Shown here in pieces: positions 16,610 through 23,744 of a stretch of DNA of 44,844 nucleotides (positions are counted from its first letter, which is position 1; every line of letters starts with the position of its first letter). Under the pieces are notes generated by a model, which did no database searches, was not told the DNA's origin, and saw nothing but the letters and a program-made list of their open reading frames with translations. The position numbers and the translations under genes are program-made. This stretch comes from JBFHDX01 sp041584475 (GTDB lineage Bacteria > Pseudomonadota > Alphaproteobacteria > UBA8366 > JADFVY01), in the NCBI GenBank assembly GCA_041584475.1, contig JBFHDX010000019.1, forward strand, positions 1-44,844, in the 5' to 3' direction.

Positions 16610-17308
16610 TCATGCCTCCCTCGCGGCCCGCATGACCGCACGGAGATAGTGATCGTAGGCGCCGCACCGGCAGAGATTGCCGGACATCGCGACGCGCGCC
16701 TCCTCGACGGTCGGCGACGGGTTGGCCTTCAGCAGCGCGACCGCGGTCACGACCTGGCCCGGCGTGCAGAAGCCGCACTGCGGGCCGAGCTCTTCGACGA
16801 AGGCCCGCTGAACCGGATGCAGCGTGCCGTCCGGCGCCGCGATTCCCTCGATCGTCGTCACCTCATGGCCGCGCACGCTGTGCGTGAGCGTCGAGCACGA
16901 ATAGTAGGCGACGTCGTCGATCATCACCGTGCAGGCCCCGCATTCCGAACGATCGCAACCGAGCTTGGTGCCGGTCAGACCGAGCTTGTAGCGCAACGTA
17001 TGCGCGAGCGTTTCCTGCGGCAGCACATCGACGCGCCGCACCTTGCCGTTGACCCTGAGGCTGACCAGCCGTTCGACGGCGCCGCGCGTCTGCGCCTGCG
17101 CCGTACCCGCCGGCCCCCGGAAAAGATAGCTCGCGGCGGCGACGGCAGCCCCGGACGCGATGACACCCTTGATGAATTCGCGGCGCGTGGTCCTGGTTGC
17201 AGCCGCGTTTACGGCCACGCGCGCAAAAACCCCCTCCCCGTCCGCCGGCTCCGCGACCATCGGTTCGCGTCCGGTGGGTTCGAGGGGGCGGCTCTCGATG
17301 TCAGACAT
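16610..17308 (-). CDS. Tat-targeted [2Fe-2S] subunit of molybdenum hydroxylase
   Basis: Small electron-transfer subunit, 232 aa. All eight cluster cysteines are seen: 118, 123, 126, 138 for the plant-ferredoxin-like cluster (GCDRSECGACTVMI ... YSCSTL) and 178, 181, 213, 215 for the second cluster (QCGFCTPGQ ... NLCRCGAYD). Unlike the cytosolic family it carries about 75 extra N-terminal residues with a twin-arginine signal (TRREFIKGVIASGAAVAAASYLF, arginines 42-43) ending near AQAQ. This predicts export of the folded complex to the periplasm. ATG 17308 with AAGGAGG at 17314-17320 is the start; a GTG at 17314 sits inside the Shine-Dalgarno sequence. First gene of the block, with a 21-bp palindrome about 95 bases upstream. 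Confidence 0.92.
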   Translation of the reverse strand: MSDIESRPLEPTGREPMVAEPADGEGVFARVAVNAAATRTTRREFIKGVIASGAAVAAASYLFRGPAGTAQAQTRGAVERLVSLRVNGKVRRVDVLPQETLAHTLRYKLGLTGTKLGCDRSECGACTVMIDDVAYYSCSTLTHSVRGHEVTTIEGIAAPDGTLHPVQRAFVEELGPQCGFCTPGQVVTAVALLKANPSPTVEEARVAMSGNLCRCGAYDHYLRAVMRAAREA

Positions 17309-17402
17309 CGCCACCTCCTTGTGGTGCTTTTCTATGCCGTCGGGCGAAGCCTCCGGTGCCGAATCCGGCCCGTGCCCCGTTTAGCCCCCGGTCTTGCGCC
17401 GG

Positions 17403-17423
17403 GGTGCGACACAGTGTCGCACC
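17403..17423. promoter_or_regulatory. 21-bp perfect palindrome upstream of the molybdenum hydroxylase block
   Basis: GGTGCGACAC (17403-17412), a central A, and GTGTCGCACC (17414-17423) form an exact inverted repeat with a one-base centre. This is too tight for an efficient RNA hairpin and typical of a dimeric regulator's operator. It lies in the 169-base gap before the [2Fe-2S] subunit. A second inverted pair, CCCCGG (17386-17391) / CCGGGG (17399-17404), overlaps its edge by two bases and could terminate the upstream Sel1-repeat gene. No -24/-12 sigma-54 motif was found downstream. Confidence 0.6.
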
Positions 17424-17477
17424 ATGTTAACCTTTTCGCAATAGTTGAGTCGCCGGTCCGGGCGTGGCAATCGCCCG

Positions 17478-17957
17478 TCAGCGCCGCGCGCTGCGCCACT
17501 CGACGAGCCGGCGATCCGCCTCGGCGAGCTGCCCGCGCGTCATGTGCAGGGCTGCCTCGCTCCTGCAGTCGAGACCCTCGGTCATGCCGTTGGACAGCGC
17601 AAGTTCGCACCAGAGATAGGCTTCGACGAAATTCTGCGGCACGCCGCGACCGAGGAAATACAGCGTCCCGAGGAAGAACTGCGCCTCCGGCTGTCCGTCC
17701 TCGGCCGCCAGCCTGTACCAGTTCGCCGCCAGCGCGTCGTCCTGCCTGACCCCTAACCCCTTCAGGTAGAGAAAGCCGAGCGAGGCCTGGGCGCGGGCAT
17801 CGCCCTCAAGGGCCAGCGGCAGCCACTGCGCGAAGGCGACGTCGTAGTCCGCCGCCGCATAGGCCGACAGTCCGGCATCGAAATCCTGGCCTGCCGCGGG
17901 CCGGGCGACCTGCAATAGCAGAAGTCCGGCAATGCACGCTGTCACGATACGGATCAT
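17478..17957 (-). CDS. Secreted Sel1-repeat (TPR-like) protein
   Basis: 159 aa from ATG 17957, where a typical Sec signal begins (MIRIVTACIAGLLLLQVARPAAGQ). The frame extends to 18062 but without a signal-like or family-like start. The mature region carries two clear Sel1-like repeats: GDARAQASLGFLYLKGLGVRQDDALAANWYRLAAEDG and QPEAQFFLGTLYFLGRGVPQNFVEAYLWCELALSNG (quoted in part as G-A-x2-L-x2-Y pattern). Such proteins act as periplasmic protein-interaction scaffolds. It is same-strand with the molybdenum hydroxylase genes but separated by a palindrome and candidate terminator, and divergent from the 2-oxoacid oxidoreductase operon, with which it shares an FNR-type box. Confidence 0.8.
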   Translation of the reverse strand: MIRIVTACIAGLLLLQVARPAAGQDFDAGLSAYAAADYDVAFAQWLPLALEGDARAQASLGFLYLKGLGVRQDDALAANWYRLAAEDGQPEAQFFLGTLYFLGRGVPQNFVEAYLWCELALSNGMTEGLDCRSEAALHMTRGQLAEADRRLVEWRSARR

Positions 17958-18048
17958 CGAGAGTTCCCGCCGGCGCGTCGTGGCCTGCGCACAGTATGGC
18001 AGATGGCAAACCTGGTGCAAGCGAACGGCCGGCGACGCACCCGCGGCG

Positions 18049-18062
18049 TTGACCCATGTCAA
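18049..18062. promoter_or_regulatory. FNR/FixK-type box, TTGA-N6-TCAA
   Basis: TTGACCCATGTCAA matches the half-sites of the Fnr/FixK/FnrL family exactly and is itself near-palindromic (TTGAC-N4-GTCAA). Its centre lies 86 bases before the gamma-subunit ATG. A weak -10-like TAACGT (18085-18090) would put a start near 18097, placing the box near -41.5, the class II activation position. It also lies about 90 bases upstream of the divergent Sel1 gene. Confidence 0.5.
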
Positions 18063-18141
18063 AGCGGCGCCGGCGCGCCGTGGCTAACGTGCGCCTAACA
18101 ATGAGGCCACGCGGTCGCAGGCGGAGCGACGACAGGGTGAA

Positions 18142-18702
18142 ATGTTTCAGATTCGAATCCACGGCAGGGGCGGTCAGGGCGTCGTGACGGCGGCCGAGGT
18201 GCTGTCGGTCGCGGCCTTCATCGAGGGAATGCACGCGCAAGCCTTTCCCAGCTTCGGCTCGGAGCGGATGGGCGCACCGGTCACCGCGTTCTGCCGCATC
18301 GACGAGCGCGAGATCCGGCTGCGCGAACCGGTCAACGAACCCGACGCGCTGATCATTCAGGATCCGACGCTGCTGCACCAGGTCGATCTGTTCAGCGGCC
18401 TCGACACGCGCGGCTACCTGTTGATCAACACGCGTCGGAAATACTCCGAACTCGGCATCGACGACTTCGTCAAGCAGTTCCCGCCGCATCACGTCTGCAC
18501 GTCGCCGGCGACCGAGCTCGCGTTGAAACACGTGGGCCGGCCGCTGCCCAACGCGGCGCTGATCGGCAGCTTCGCGGCGGTGAGCTATCGACTGAAGCTC
18601 GATTCGGTGCTGGCCGCGATCCGGCAGAAATTCCCCGGCGAGGTCGGCGAGCGCAACGCCGCCGCCGCCGCCGAGGCCTACGATTCGATCAGGACCAACT
18701 AG
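18142..18702 (+). CDS. 2-oxoacid:acceptor oxidoreductase gamma subunit
   Basis: 186 aa. Forms the gamma part of the thiamine-diphosphate enzyme that oxidatively decarboxylates a 2-oxoacid to acyl-CoA, passing electrons to ferredoxin or NAD(P). MFQIRIHGRGGQGVVTAAEVLS is the defining N-terminus of this family, followed by HAQAFPSFGSERMGAPV and DALIIQDPTLL. AGGGTG precedes the ATG. It is first in a four-gene operon (gamma, alpha, beta, FAD/ferredoxin protein), 15 bases before the alpha gene, and downstream of an FNR-type box, in keeping with an oxygen-sensitive enzyme. Confidence 0.93.
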   Translation: MFQIRIHGRGGQGVVTAAEVLSVAAFIEGMHAQAFPSFGSERMGAPVTAFCRIDEREIRLREPVNEPDALIIQDPTLLHQVDLFSGLDTRGYLLINTRRKYSELGIDDFVKQFPPHHVCTSPATELALKHVGRPLPNAALIGSFAAVSYRLKLDSVLAAIRQKFPGEVGERNAAAAAEAYDSIRTN

Positions 18703-18717
18703 GCGGGAGGCAGGCGG

Positions 18718-19971
18718 ATGCTCAAGCAGGTCGAGGGATCGCACGCCGTCGCGGAGGCGATCGCGCTGTGCCGGCCGGAGGTGATTTGCGCCTATCCGAT
18801 CACGCCGCAGACGCACATCGTCGAGCGCCTCAGCGAGATCGCGCGATCCGGGACGCTCGGCAACTGCCAGTACGTCAATGTCGAGTCCGAATTCGCCGCG
18901 ATGAGCGTGGCCATCGGTGCCTCGGCGGCCGGCGCCCGATCGTACACGGCGACCAGCAGCCAGGGCCTCCTGTTCATGGCCGAGGCCGTCTACAACGCCG
19001 CCGGTCTTGGCCTGCCGATCGTGATGACCGTCGGCAACCGGGCGATCGGCGCACCGATCAACATCTGGAACGACCACTCGGACAGCATGGCCCTGGCCAA
19101 CGCCGGATGGATCCAGCTGTTCGCCGAATCGAACCAGGAGGCGGCCGACTTGCACATCCAGGCCTTCCGGCTCGCCGAACAGCTGAGCGTGCCGGTCATG
19201 GTCTGCGTCGACGGCTTCATCCTGACGCACGCCTACGAGCGGGTCGACGTTCCCGACCAGAAGTCGGTCGACGCCTATCTGCCGCCGTTCGAACCGGTGC
19301 AGCTGCTCGACCCGGACGAGCCGATCAGCATCGGCGCCATGGTCGGGCCGGAGGCGTTCTCGGAGGTTCGCTACCTCGCGCATCACAAGCAGATGCAAGC
19401 GATCGACGTGATTCCCTCGCTGGCCGACGCCTTCGCCGAAACCTTCGGCCGGCGCAGCGGCGGCCTGATCGAGGAGTACCGGACCGACGGCGCCGAGACG
19501 GTGATCGTCGCCCTCGGCTCGGTGATCGGCACGATCAAGGACGTCGTCGACGAGATGCGCGACGCCGGCGTCGCCGCCGGAGCCGTCAAGATCGTCTCGT
19601 TCCGGCCGTTTCCGCTGGCGGCGCTGCGCGCGGCGCTGGAGCGCGCCAAGCGGGTCGTCGTGCTGGAGAAGGATCTGGCGCTCGGGCTCGGCGGCATCGC
19701 CGCGAGCAACGTGCGCATGGCGCTGCGCGGCCTTCCCGTCCCCGTCTATACGATCATCGCCGGCCTGGGCGGGCGGGCGATCACCAAGGCGTCGTTGCAC
19801 AAGGCGCTCGCCGAGGCGCACGGGGATACGATCGAGGATCCGCTGTTCCTCGACCTCGACTGGCAGATCGTCGACCACGAGCTCGCACGCGAAAGGGAAA
19901 AACGCCGTTCGGGGCCGGTCGCCGAGAACATCCTGCGCGAGCTCGGCCTTGTCGGCGGCAAATTGCGGTAG
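18718..19971 (+). CDS. 2-oxoacid:acceptor oxidoreductase alpha subunit
   Basis: 417 aa. Opens with MLKQVEGSHAVAEAIALCRPEVICAYPITPQT (in two pieces), the pyrimidine-binding domain of pyruvate-type ferredoxin oxidoreductases; the ITPQTHIVE segment and VNVESEFAAMSVAIGASAAGAR hold the catalytic Glu contacting ThDP N1'. The GNRAIGAPINIWNDHSDSM segment and the C-terminal transketolase-C-like domain (FRPFPLAALRAALERAKRVVVLEKD) complete the fold. It starts after AGGCGG, 15 bases past the gamma stop. Length and lack of fused domains match four-subunit PorGDAB-type enzymes rather than NifJ. Pyruvate is the default guess, but phenylglyoxylate or branched 2-oxoacids cannot be excluded. Confidence 0.93.
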   Translation: MLKQVEGSHAVAEAIALCRPEVICAYPITPQTHIVERLSEIARSGTLGNCQYVNVESEFAAMSVAIGASAAGARSYTATSSQGLLFMAEAVYNAAGLGLPIVMTVGNRAIGAPINIWNDHSDSMALANAGWIQLFAESNQEAADLHIQAFRLAEQLSVPVMVCVDGFILTHAYERVDVPDQKSVDAYLPPFEPVQLLDPDEPISIGAMVGPEAFSEVRYLAHHKQMQAIDVIPSLADAFAETFGRRSGGLIEEYRTDGAETVIVALGSVIGTIKDVVDEMRDAGVAAGAVKIVSFRPFPLAALRAALERAKRVVVLEKDLALGLGGIAASNVRMALRGLPVPVYTIIAGLGGRAITKASLHKALAEAHGDTIEDPLFLDLDWQIVDHELAREREKRRSGPVAENILRELGLVGGKLR

Positions 19972-19985
19972 CGGGGGACCGGCAC

Positions 19986-20984
19986 ATGACACAGCGCGTG
20001 CGGTTTTACCAGACCGGCACCTTCACCGTCGGCAACCGGCTGCTCGACGAGACGTCGCGGACCGTGCAGGCCACGCAGGACCGCAGCAACTCGCTGACCT
20101 CCGGGCACCGGGCCTGTCAGGGCTGCGGCGAGGCGCTCGGGGCGCGCTACGCCGTCGACGCCGCGATGCGCGCAGCCGGCAATCGCCTGGTGGCGGTCAA
20201 CGCGACCGGCTGTCTCGAAGTGTTCTCGACGCCCTATCCCGAGACCTCGTGGCAGATGCCGTGGCTGCATTCGCTGTTCGGCAACGCGCCGGCGGTCGCG
20301 AGCGGCGTCGCGGCGGCGCTGCGCGCGAAGGGCAGGAACGACGTGCGCGTGATCGCCCAGGGCGGCGACGGCGGTACCGTCGACATCGGTTTCGGCTGCC
20401 TGTCGGGCATGTTCGAGCGCAACGATGACGTGCTCTACATCTGCTACGACAACGAGGCCTACATGAACACGGGGGTGCAGCGCTCGGGCAGCACCCCGCC
20501 GGCGGCGCGCACCGCGACGACGCCGGCGCTCGGCGAGCAGCCCGGCAACGTCTTCGGCCAGGGCAAGAACGCACCGTTGATCGCGATGGCGCACAACATC
20601 CCCTACGTCGCCACCGCCAGCGTCGCCGACCTGCACGACCTCGAGGCGAAGGTCACCAAAGCGATGGGGATCCCCGGGGCGCGCTACATCCACATCCACG
20701 TGCCGTGCCCGCTCGGCTGGGGCTCGGCGCCCGCCGACACCATCAAGCTCGCCCGGGCGGCGGTCGAGTCGGGGCTGTTTCCGCTGTTCGAGGCCGAGCA
20801 CGGCGAGGTCACCGACGTCACCCGCATCCGCCGGCGCATGCCGGTCGAGGCCTATCTACAGCCGCAGCGGCGTTTCGCGCACCTGTTCCGCAAGCCGGGC
20901 GACCCCGACACCGTCGCCGCGATCCAGCGCATCGCCGACCGCAACATCGAGAAGTTCGGCCTGCTCGACGGGGAGGACGGGTGA
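19986..20984 (+). CDS. 2-oxoacid:acceptor oxidoreductase beta (ThDP) subunit
   Basis: 332 aa from ATG 19986, 14 bases past the alpha stop. It binds ThDP-Mg: GDGGTVDIGFGCLSGMFERND and YDNEAYMNTGVQRSG give the GDG...N motif. Cysteines for the proximal [4Fe-4S] cluster are seen in HRACQGCGEALGARY and NATGCLEVF. The GSTPPAARTATTP loop and the long C-terminal extension after IHVPCPLGW match Por/Vor beta chains. Its TGA overlaps the ATG of the next gene by one base, so all four genes are tightly coupled. Confidence 0.93.
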   Translation: MTQRVRFYQTGTFTVGNRLLDETSRTVQATQDRSNSLTSGHRACQGCGEALGARYAVDAAMRAAGNRLVAVNATGCLEVFSTPYPETSWQMPWLHSLFGNAPAVASGVAAALRAKGRNDVRVIAQGGDGGTVDIGFGCLSGMFERNDDVLYICYDNEAYMNTGVQRSGSTPPAARTATTPALGEQPGNVFGQGKNAPLIAMAHNIPYVATASVADLHDLEAKVTKAMGIPGARYIHIHVPCPLGWGSAPADTIKLARAAVESGLFPLFEAEHGEVTDVTRIRRRMPVEAYLQPQRRFAHLFRKPGDPDTVAAIQRIADRNIEKFGLLDGEDG

Positions 20985-22609
20985 TGCGGAAGCCGTTCGC
21001 GATCACCCTCGATGTCGGTTCGAGCCTCGCCAACCGGACCGGCAGCTGGCGCACCGAGCGGCCCGTCTATGTCGACCGCCTGCCGCCATGCAACAACGCC
21101 TGCCCGGCCGGCGAGAACATCCAGCAATGGCTCTATCACGCCGAGGAGGGCGACTACGAGACCGCCTGGCGCGTGCTGATGCAGGACAACCCGATGCCGG
21201 CCGTGCATGGCCGCGTCTGCTACCACCCGTGCGAGGATGCCTGCAATCGCGGCCAGCTCGACGAAGCGGTCAGCATCCATGCCGTCGAGCGGTTTCTCGG
21301 CGACGAGGCGCTGAAACAGGGCTGGACCGTCGACTGCAAGCCGGCGACCGGCAAGCGCGTGCTCGTGATCGGGGCCGGGCCCAGCGGGCTTTCGGCCGCC
21401 TATCATCTGCGGCGGATGGGGCACGCGGTGGTCATTCACGAGGCCGGGCCGGTGGCCGGCGGCATGATGCGCTTCGGAATCCCGAAATACCGGCTGCCGC
21501 GCGACGTCCTCGACGGCGAGATCGCGCGTATCGCGGCCATGGGCGTCGAGATCGAGCTGAACAGTACGGTCGACGACGTGGTGACGCTGATGCGTGAGGG
21601 CAATTTCGACGCGGCGTTCGTCGCCGTCGGCGCGCACCTCGCCAAGCGCACGGAGATTCCCGCCCGCGAGGCAGGTGCTGTGCTCGATGCGGTCAGCATG
21701 CTCAAGGGTCTCGAGACCGGCGAGGCGCCGCAGCTCGGGCGGCGCGTCGTCATCTACGGCGGCGGCAATACGGCGATCGACGCGGCGCGCACCGCCAAGC
21801 GGCTCGGTGCGGACGAGGCGGTGATCGTCTACCGCCGCACCCGAGAACAGATGCCGGCGCACGATTTCGAGGTCGACGAGGCGCTCGAGGAAGGCGTCGT
21901 CATGAACTGGCTGCAGACGATCAAGCAGATCGACCAGACGACTTTCACGGTCGAGAAGATGAAGCTCGACGAGACCGGCTGGCCGCAGCCGACAGGGGAA
22001 TTCGAGACGATCGAGGCCGACACGCTGATCCTCGCGCTCGGTCAGAACGTCGATACCAGCTTCCTCGAGGGCGTGCCCGGGTTGAACATCTCGAAGGACG
22101 GCGTCGTCGAGGTCGACGCGCAGATGATGACCGGCTTTCCGGGCCTGTTCGCCGGCGGCGACATGGTGCCGGCGGAGCGCACGGTGACGGTCGCCGTCGG
22201 ACACGGCAAGAAGGCGGCACGCAACATCGACGCCTACGTGCTGGGCGAGACCTACGAGCCGGCGCCGAAACACGAGCTGGCCGACTACGGCAAGCTGAAC
22301 ACCTGGTACTACACCGACGCCGACAAGACGATGCAGCCGACGCTCGACATGATCCGCCGGCGCACGACGTTCGAGGAGGTCACCGGCGGGCTCGACGAGA
22401 GCAACGCGTTGTTCGAGGCGCGGCGCTGCCTGTCGTGCGGCAACTGCTTCGAATGCGACAACTGCTACGGTATTTGTCCGGACAACGCCGTCCTCAAGCT
22501 CGGGCCCGGCAAGCGGTTCGAGTTCAAATACGACTTCTGCAAAGGCTGCGCCCTGTGCGCGGCGGAGTGTCCCTGCGGCGCCATCGAGATGGTGCCGGAA
22601 GAGATCTGA
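20984..22609 (+). CDS. GltD-like FAD/NAD(P) oxidoreductase with C-terminal 2[4Fe-4S] ferredoxin
   Basis: 541 aa. Likely carries electrons between the Por-type enzyme and NAD(P). The N-terminal Fer4_20-type domain (about 25-110) has CNNACPAGENIQQW and HPCEDACNRG. The FAD Rossmann motif KRVLVIGAGPSGLSAAYHL is near residue 125, the NAD(P) motif RVVIYGGGNTAIDAARTAKRLG near 255, and GLFAGGDMVP closes the FAD site. A C-terminal ferredoxin domain (about 480-535) has CLSCGNCFECDNCYGICP and CKGCALCAAECPCGAIEM. The design equals the NAD-linked subunit plus ferredoxin subunit of phenylglyoxylate:NAD oxidoreductase (PadH/PadF) in one chain. The start is ATG 20984, overlapping the beta stop; earlier in-frame sequence is shadow. 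Confidence 0.88.
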   Translation: MRKPFAITLDVGSSLANRTGSWRTERPVYVDRLPPCNNACPAGENIQQWLYHAEEGDYETAWRVLMQDNPMPAVHGRVCYHPCEDACNRGQLDEAVSIHAVERFLGDEALKQGWTVDCKPATGKRVLVIGAGPSGLSAAYHLRRMGHAVVIHEAGPVAGGMMRFGIPKYRLPRDVLDGEIARIAAMGVEIELNSTVDDVVTLMREGNFDAAFVAVGAHLAKRTEIPAREAGAVLDAVSMLKGLETGEAPQLGRRVVIYGGGNTAIDAARTAKRLGADEAVIVYRRTREQMPAHDFEVDEALEEGVVMNWLQTIKQIDQTTFTVEKMKLDETGWPQPTGEFETIEADTLILALGQNVDTSFLEGVPGLNISKDGVVEVDAQMMTGFPGLFAGGDMVPAERTVTVAVGHGKKAARNIDAYVLGETYEPAPKHELADYGKLNTWYYTDADKTMQPTLDMIRRRTTFEEVTGGLDESNALFEARRCLSCGNCFECDNCYGICPDNAVLKLGPGKRFEFKYDFCKGCALCAAECPCGAIEMVPEEI

Positions 22610-22661
22610 GGGTCCCGCCGGCTCAATTTCCGCATGACTTAGTGCCGGATTTCGGTTTTAT

Positions 22662-22694
22662 GGCAGCGCCCGCCGCGACTCGGCGGGCGCCGCC
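22662..22694 (+). terminator. GC-rich hairpin after the 2-oxoacid oxidoreductase operon
   Basis: Perfect 10-bp stem GCGCCCGCCG (22666-22675) / CGGCGGGCGC (22681-22690), loop CGACT, with GGC/GCC extending it past one mismatch. It has no U-tract. It lies 50 bases past the last stop and 25 bases before the next ATG, so it may terminate or merely separate the messages. Confidence 0.5.
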
Positions 22695-22715
22695 GGCTCG
22701 AACGAGGAACGAGGG

Positions 22716-23744
22716 ATGCCCGAACCCGTACGCCGAATCGTCGTCATAACCGGCGATCATTCGCTGCCCGACCCGACAAAGCGGGGCGCACGATACAACG
22801 AGGAGGACGAGGCGACGCACGCGGCGATGCGGGATGCGTTCGAGAGCCTCGAGGACTATTCGTTCGAGGTGTGGAGCGATCACGCCGACTATCTGGACGG
22901 GTTCCGCCGTGAACCGCCGGATCTGGTCGTCAATTTCTGCGATACCGGCTACCGCAATATCCCGACGCAGGAGCTCAACATTCCGGCCTATCTGGAGATG
23001 CTCGGCATCCCCTACACCGGTGCATCGCCGGCGGCGATGGTGATCTGCTACGACAAGGCCATCGTGCGCCTGGTGGCGGAGGCGCTGGGCATCCCGGTGC
23101 CGAGGGAGCACTTCCTCTCGGCCGATGCGCCGGCAGACGAGGTGCCCGATCTCTGGCCGGCGCTGGTCAAGCCGAACACCGCCGACGGCAGCGTCGGCAT
23201 CACCAAGGACGCCGTCGTGCGCACACGCGAGGAGGCTTTGCGCTATCTCGCCTGGCTGCGCGAGACCCTGCCGGGCCGCGATGCGCTGATCCAGGAATAC
23301 CTGCCGGGCCCGGAATACGGTGTCGGCCTGATCGGCAACCCGCACACCGGCCTGCGCGTGCTGCCGCCGCTCGAAGTGGATTTCAGCGGGCTGCCGCCGG
23401 GCCTGAATCCGATCCTGTCGTTCGAGAGCAAGGCGATGCCCGATTCGCCGTACTGGACGGATATCAAGTTCAAGCGGGCGCAGATTGCGCCCGAAGCCGA
23501 GGCACGCATGGAGGACTGGGCGCAGCGCCTGTTCCGCCGGCTCGGACTGAGGGATTACGGCCGTTTCGACTTCCGCGCCGCGGCAGACGGCAGACTACGC
23601 CTGATGGAGGTCAATCCCAATCCGGCCTGGGCCAATGACGGCAAACTCGCCTTCATGGCGTCGTTCGCCGGCATCGCGTATCGGGACATGCTGCGCCTGT
23701 TCCTCGAGGGCGCCGTCGCCCGCGTCACGGCGCCGCGCGACTAG
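22716..23744 (+). CDS. D-alanine-D-alanine-ligase-like ATP-grasp enzyme
   Basis: 342 aa ATP-grasp protein that probably forms an amide or peptide bond through an acyl-phosphate. The N-terminal alpha/beta domain ends with FNFCDTGYRN-like VVNFCDTGYRNIPTQE and LGIPYTGASPAAMVICYDKAIVRLVAEALGIPVP, which is the Ddl motif for ATP-binding lobe entry. LVKPNTADGSVGI is the glycine loop with Lys, and IQEYLPGPEYGVGLIGN matches EEFIxGxExxV. RLMEVNPNPAWAND gives the Mg-binding Glu and Asn. It is too divergent from DdlA/B (no normal EVNTxPG-MT ending) for cell-wall synthesis to be assumed. GAGGG supports the ATG at 22716. It ends tail to tail with the CocE gene at a shared CTAG. Confidence 0.85.
   Translation: MPEPVRRIVVITGDHSLPDPTKRGARYNEEDEATHAAMRDAFESLEDYSFEVWSDHADYLDGFRREPPDLVVNFCDTGYRNIPTQELNIPAYLEMLGIPYTGASPAAMVICYDKAIVRLVAEALGIPVPREHFLSADAPADEVPDLWPALVKPNTADGSVGITKDAVVRTREEALRYLAWLRETLPGRDALIQEYLPGPEYGVGLIGNPHTGLRVLPPLEVDFSGLPPGLNPILSFESKAMPDSPYWTDIKFKRAQIAPEAEARMEDWAQRLFRRLGLRDYGRFDFRAAADGRLRLMEVNPNPAWANDGKLAFMASFAGIAYRDMLRLFLEGAVARVTAPRD

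Noticed and set aside
17806..19992. 728-residue minus-strand frame opposite the 2-oxoacid oxidoreductase genes
   Set aside because: Antisense shadow without family motifs; the plus strand has textbook gamma and alpha subunits.
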